Part shown: positions 60,616 to 64,000 of the stretch, one piece after another
Position numbering within the stretch: position 1 is the first letter of the stretch
Layout: each line of letters starts with the position of its first letter
Assembly: GCF_005771565.1 (NCBI RefSeq)
Contig: NZ_VAWA01000008.1
Coordinates: 62,001-126,000, forward strand
Length of the DNA: 64,000 nt
Origin: Nesterenkonia sphaerica
GTDB taxonomy: Bacteria; Actinomycetota; Actinomycetes; Actinomycetales; Micrococcaceae
Direction of reading: 5' to 3'
Translations under genes and position numbers: made by a program
The notes under the pieces: generated by a model
Seen by the model: the letters and a program-made list of their open reading frames with translations, nothing else
Databases searched by the model: none
What the model was told of the DNA's origin: nothing

Positions 60616-61557
60616 CTATTGGTCACGCGAGAAGCGGGCGTCGAGAATCACCAGGACCGCCACCACCGCTGCGCCGGCAGCCGCGATTCCTGCCGCGGGA
60701 CCCAGCAGTTGATCCGGTGCCAGCAGGCCGCGGTCTTCGGTCTGCCAGGGCCACAGGGTGCGCAGCGCCCCGAGCATCACTCCAGCCAACACCACCATGG
60801 TCAGCGTGTGATGGTGATCCAGCAGCCATTTCAGGACCTTGACAATGCTCACCATGCCCAGCACTGCCCCGGCAAAGAACACACCCAAGTAGCCCAGGTC
60901 CAGGTCACGGGCAGCGCTGATGGTCGGTTCGTAGAGACCGAAGGTCAGCAGCAGGAACGCTCCTGAGAGTCCGGGCAGCAGCAGCGCCGAGACCGCGATT
61001 GCCGCCGCCGGGACCACCAGCCACCAGTGCGGCTGCACCGTCCCTGGCGGCAGCGACACCAGGATGAAAGTCACGGCCGCGGCCATCGCGCCGAGCGTCC
61101 AATGCCGTGGCCGCAGTGCCCCGCCAGCCGATTGCAGCGCCATCCGGAACGGCACGGCGATGGAGACCAGGACCATGCCGAAGAACGCCGCCCGGGTCAG
61201 CTCCGGGTAGTTCTCCACCCAGTCGCCGATGAACTGCACTGCCGTGGCCAGACCGAGCACCATCCCGATCAGCACCGGGATGATCACCCTCCAGTGCACC
61301 TGGGAGAGGTGCGCCCACATGCTGGTCACACGGTCCGGACCCGTCACCAGCACGCGCACCGCAGAGACCACCGCAGAGGCCGAGCCGATCAGCTGCCGGT
61401 AGATCCCAGTGACCAGGGCCACGGTCCCACCGGAGACACCCGGCACAGTCTCGACCACCCCGATCAGCGCCCCGCGGACCACATTGCCGGGCACCGAGGT
61501 GCGCCGATCCAGGGAAGCGGAATGGAAGGTGTGATGATGGTCAGCGGTGTCGGTCAC
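60616..61557 (-). CDS. DUF368 membrane protein (PopT-type undecaprenyl-phosphate translocase)
   Basis: 313 aa from GTG 61557. Polytopic protein with about eight helices. DUF368 landmarks are VVRGALIGVVETVPGVSGGT (first re-entrant half) and the second repeat SALLLPGLSGAFLLLTFGLY. DUF368 proteins are reported to return undecaprenyl phosphate across the membrane for reuse in wall and glycan synthesis, which fits a region full of lipid-linked polymer genes. The 3' end is duplicated at 59250-59365. Confidence 0.87.
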   Translation of the reverse strand: MTDTADHHHTFHSASLDRRTSVPGNVVRGALIGVVETVPGVSGGTVALVTGIYRQLIGSASAVVSAVRVLVTGPDRVTSMWAHLSQVHWRVIIPVLIGMVLGLATAVQFIGDWVENYPELTRAAFFGMVLVSIAVPFRMALQSAGGALRPRHWTLGAMAAAVTFILVSLPPGTVQPHWWLVVPAAAIAVSALLLPGLSGAFLLLTFGLYEPTISAARDLDLGYLGVFFAGAVLGMVSIVKVLKWLLDHHHTLTMVVLAGVMLGALRTLWPWQTEDRGLLAPDQLLGPAAGIAAAGAAVVAVLVILDARFSRDQ

Positions 61558-61563
61558 GGGTGA

Positions 61564-61569
61564 AGCCTA
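61564..61569 (-). promoter_or_regulatory. -10 box TAGGCT, leaderless promoter (minus strand)
   Basis: On the minus strand TAGGCT ends 6 bases before GTG 61557. Confidence 0.5.
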
Positions 61570-61597
61570 CCGCAGTGAACGGGCAGACCGGGAAGCT

Positions 61598-63361
61598 CTA
61601 CACCGGTTCCAGAGTGTCGGGATGCACCGCTTGGAACCGGACCTCTGCCCCCGGCGGAAGCTGGGCCGCTAGTCCCAGGTCTTCACGGACGACCACGCCG
61701 ATCACCGGGTATCCGCCGGTGACGGGGTGATCAGCCAGGAACAGGACCGGGTCACCGGACCCCGGGACCTGAATGGCGCCGCGGACCACTGGTTCGCTGG
61801 GCAGCTCCTCGGGGCGGGTCCAGGCGATCGCCGGTGAGGGCGCAGCCTCTTCGGCCGAAAGGCGCAGCCCGATCCTGTTCGAATCCTCCCGCACCGTCCA
61901 TACCAAGGCCTGTAAGGCGTCCAGCCCCGGGTTGCTGTGCCGGCTGGCGAACCACTCCTGGCGCGGTCCGGGGATGAAGCGCAGCTGGGTGGGTCCCGCC
62001 ACCTCGGGCAGTGCGGTGCGCGCCACATCGGCGATCCCCACAAATCCCGAGGGCACACCCACCAGAGCGAAGGTGTCCCCTGCGGCCACCGGCGCGGGGC
62101 CCAGGCCGGAGAGGACATCGGTGGACGCACTGCCCAGCACGGTCTGGGCGGCCAGCCCACCGGAGAAGGCCACATAGCTGCGCAGCCCTCGCTGCGGGGT
62201 GCCCAGCCGCAGCCGCTCCCCCGGGTAGAGCAGAAAGGGCGCCCGCAGCGGAACCGACCGGACCCGGTGGGCCTCCGCGGGCTCATCCGCTGGGCGCTTG
62301 GCCGCCCCGGTGCCGTTGAGCGCCATATTGGAGACTTCTTTGGCTGCCGGGCTCCGCACTGTCAGCGTGGTCTCTGCGCCGGTGACCGCCGCCACCGAGG
62401 TCTGCCGCACCGTGAGCTCCAGGCCGCCGCACAGCACCTCGAACCCGGCGGCGGAATCGTCATTGCCGACCAGCTCATTGGCCTGCCGCAGGGCCTGCAC
62501 ATCGGCCGCCCCGGAAGGGGGCACCCCCCAGTGCGCACGTCCGGGACGGCCGAGGTCCTGCAGCAGGGTCTGCGGACCTGGGTTGAGCACGTCCACCACC
62601 GCATCGGCCTCCGGGACCCCCCGGCGCTGCTCCGCGGAGCGGGTCGCCTGCTGTCCCGGCGCCGTCACGGTGATCTGCTCGGTGACCGGTACGTAGCTGA
62701 CGGTGTCTCCGGGCTGGATCAGCGCTGGTTCACCCCGGTCGAGGTCCCACAGCGCCGCATCTGTGCTGCCGATCAGCTGCCAGCCGCCGGGGCTGCTGCG
62801 CGGGTAGACGGCGGAGAATTCCCCGGCCAGTGCCACTGCGCCGGCGGGTACCTCCGTGCGGGGAGACTCCAGGCGGGGCACCTGGAAGGGCTGCTCGGAC
62901 TTACGCAGCCGTTTGCGGGTGGCCACTGGCTCAGGCACGCAGTAGGTGAACCCGGGGGTGAAACCGGCGAAGCCCCCGACCCAGCGGGTCGAGGTATGCC
63001 AGTCGATGAGTCCCTGGCTGCTGATCCCCAGCTGCTCGGCCAAGGTGGTGAGGTCGGCGCCGTCGTAATGGACGCGGATTTCCACCTCACGTCCCGGGCT
63101 GGCCGCACCGGTACGCGGACGCAGCCGCCGTAACTGTTTGGCCGCTTCCCCGGTGTGATGGCGGGTGCGGAAAACCACCAGTACGGTGCGCGCGGCGGGG
63201 ACCGCCTCCAGCTGCCCTGGGAGCGGCTTGGTCATCAGCTGCCGGTGGAAGGCCAATACTTCCGCCACGGAGGTGAACTCCGCCAACAGGGCCCGCTGCC
63301 CGGCCGGACGCACCGCCTCAGGCATCAGGTGAGGCCTGACTGAGACCGGTGCTGCGGTCAC
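61598..63361 (-). CDS. 5-oxoprolinase subunits B and C fused (PxpB-PxpC; KipI-KipA type)
   Basis: 587 aa from GTG 63361, GGAG seven bases upstream. Residues ~10-235 are the PxpB/KipI part (RALLAEFTSVAEVLAFHRQL, YDGADLTTLAEQLGIS, VGGFAGFTPGFTYC, and PRTEVPAGAVALAGEFSAVY with the YPRSSPGGWQLIG signature). Residues ~265-587 are the PxpC/KipA part (VLNPGPQTLLQDLGRPGRAH, WGVPPSGAADVQALRQANEL, the LRLGTPQRGLRSYVAFSGGL block, RFIPGPRQEWF). PxpABC open 5-oxoproline to glutamate using ATP. The PxpA partner is not in the window up to 64000. Fused B-C forms are common in actinobacteria. Confidence 0.9.
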   Translation of the reverse strand: MTAAPVSVRPHLMPEAVRPAGQRALLAEFTSVAEVLAFHRQLMTKPLPGQLEAVPAARTVLVVFRTRHHTGEAAKQLRRLRPRTGAASPGREVEIRVHYDGADLTTLAEQLGISSQGLIDWHTSTRWVGGFAGFTPGFTYCVPEPVATRKRLRKSEQPFQVPRLESPRTEVPAGAVALAGEFSAVYPRSSPGGWQLIGSTDAALWDLDRGEPALIQPGDTVSYVPVTEQITVTAPGQQATRSAEQRRGVPEADAVVDVLNPGPQTLLQDLGRPGRAHWGVPPSGAADVQALRQANELVGNDDSAAGFEVLCGGLELTVRQTSVAAVTGAETTLTVRSPAAKEVSNMALNGTGAAKRPADEPAEAHRVRSVPLRAPFLLYPGERLRLGTPQRGLRSYVAFSGGLAAQTVLGSASTDVLSGLGPAPVAAGDTFALVGVPSGFVGIADVARTALPEVAGPTQLRFIPGPRQEWFASRHSNPGLDALQALVWTVREDSNRIGLRLSAEEAAPSPAIAWTRPEELPSEPVVRGAIQVPGSGDPVLFLADHPVTGGYPVIGVVVREDLGLAAQLPPGAEVRFQAVHPDTLEPV

Positions 63362-63409
63362 TGCAAAGCTCCGCGACCACTGTCACCCCCTCATGAAAGA
63401 ATCAACTAC

Positions 63410-64000
63410 GTGGATCAGGATACGAAAGAACCGCTGCTGAGCTGGAACTTCCTCCTGGCGATCCTGATCAATCTTGCTATTACCACCGCGTTCTTCATCC
63501 TAGTCACTGGGATGGCAGTCTATGCCGCCACCGAGTTCGGCGCAGGCCAAACTGCCGCAGGATTCGCCGCCAGCGCGTTCGTGATCGGGGCCCTGGGTGC
63601 ACGCTTCTTCGCCGGGAAGTACGTCAACACCCTGGGCCGCAAGCCCACCCTGGTGATCTGCTTGGGGCTCTTCGCACTGGCAGGGGTGCTCTACTTATGG
63701 GTGGACTCCTACCAGTGGCTGATCATCCTGCGCCTGGGACACGGGGTCGCCCTGGGGTTCGGGCAGACCGCCCTGACCGCTGCGGTGTTCGACATCATTC
63801 CCAGGAACCGGCGCGGCGAAGGTTCTGGGTACTATCTGCTGGCGAACTCGCTTCCGCCAGCGCTGGGGCCGTTGGCGGCCATTCAGCTCACCGAACGCCA
63901 CGGGTTCGATGGCATGTTCTACGCGGTGATGATTGTCTCTGCGGTGGCGTTCCTCTGTGCCTGCCTGGTCAACACCCCGGAGGTCAAGCGCCGCGGCATG
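63410..64000 (+). CDS. MFS transporter, 3'-truncated by window edge
   Basis: First 197 codons from GTG 63410. Six membrane helices are visible (FLLAILINLAITTAFFILVT; TAAGFAASAFVIGALGARFF; TLVICLGLFALAGVLYLWV; WLIILRLGHGVALGFGQTAL; a helix near LANSLPPALGPLAAI; FYAVMIVSAVAFLCACL). The MFS loop 2-3 signature appears as GARFFAGKYVNTLGRKPTLV. Likely a drug or metabolite efflux pump of the 12-helix class. Substrate cannot be inferred. It is divergent from the oxoprolinase fusion, 48 bases away. Confidence 0.88.
   Translation, partial: MDQDTKEPLLSWNFLLAILINLAITTAFFILVTGMAVYAATEFGAGQTAAGFAASAFVIGALGARFFAGKYVNTLGRKPTLVICLGLFALAGVLYLWVDSYQWLIILRLGHGVALGFGQTALTAAVFDIIPRNRRGEGSGYYLLANSLPPALGPLAAIQLTERHGFDGMFYAVMIVSAVAFLCACLVNTPEVKRRGM

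Noticed and set aside
1-64000. tRNA, rRNA, riboswitch, prophage or transposase genes
   Set aside because: Looked for in the gaps and open frames; nothing with the needed structure or motifs was found.

Overview
The window is high-GC DNA with strong G/C third-position bias, frequent GTG/TTG starts, TANNNT -10 boxes placed 6-7 bases before start codons (leaderless transcripts), and gene families typical of Actinomycetota: actinobacterial-type gas vesicle genes, a variant leucine-rich-repeat protein, LytR-CpsA-Psr, TagD/TagF and DUF368. A Micrococcales/Micrococcaceae-like genome fits best. I cannot fix the genus from sequence alone. No rRNA, tRNA, CRISPR array or intact insertion sequence was seen.

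Layout. 1-5.0 kb: a wall teichoic acid corner, with a TagF/TagB-type glycerophosphotransferase (5'-truncated by the window edge), a variant-LRR membrane protein, an LCP ligase and tagD copy 1. 5.0-6.0 kb: a TenA-family protein and a CHY zinc-finger protein. 6.2-13.2 kb: one tightly packed gas vesicle operon (gvpY-like, gvpZ-like, gvpA, F, G, O, J, an S-like fusion, K, L). A second tagD is attached to its end by a 4-base stop/start overlap. 13.2-15.7 kb: a histidine phosphatase, a DinB-like protein and two decayed genes. 15.7-23.1 kb: two large TPR proteins with GT29/sialyltransferase-like C-termini, a secreted protein with a duplicated HNH nuclease unit, a CMP-sugar synthetase and a GT2 glycosyltransferase.

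23-54 kb is a large surface-glycan locus. It holds two pairs of ATP-grasp ligases (each one TupA-like and one cyanophycin-synthetase/RimK-like), very large multidomain glycosyltransferases, wecB-wecC for UDP-ManNAcA, and a full wbpA-D-E-B plus divergent wbpI set for UDP-ManNAc3NAcA. It also holds an orphan PhnD-like lipoprotein, GT4 enzymes, a glucuronyl-C5-epimerase-like protein and a NeuB-type synthase fused to a Rossmann domain. Taken together I infer an acidic, uronate- and possibly nonulosonate-containing wall polymer, perhaps decorated with amino acids in the manner of teichuronopeptide. The polymer itself cannot be proved from sequence. No Wzx/Wzy or ABC exporter lies in the window.

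54-64 kb is more ordinary: a coiled-coil protein, glutaminase, a possible serine hydrolase, a tandem CBS pair, an AAA_14/DUF4143 ATPase behind a perfect 18-bp inverted repeat, a DUF368 (PopT-type undecaprenyl-phosphate) carrier, a PxpB-PxpC fusion and an MFS transporter cut by the right edge. The ATPase gene sits between the DUF368 gene and a degraded copy of that gene's 3' end, which suggests insertion or duplication.
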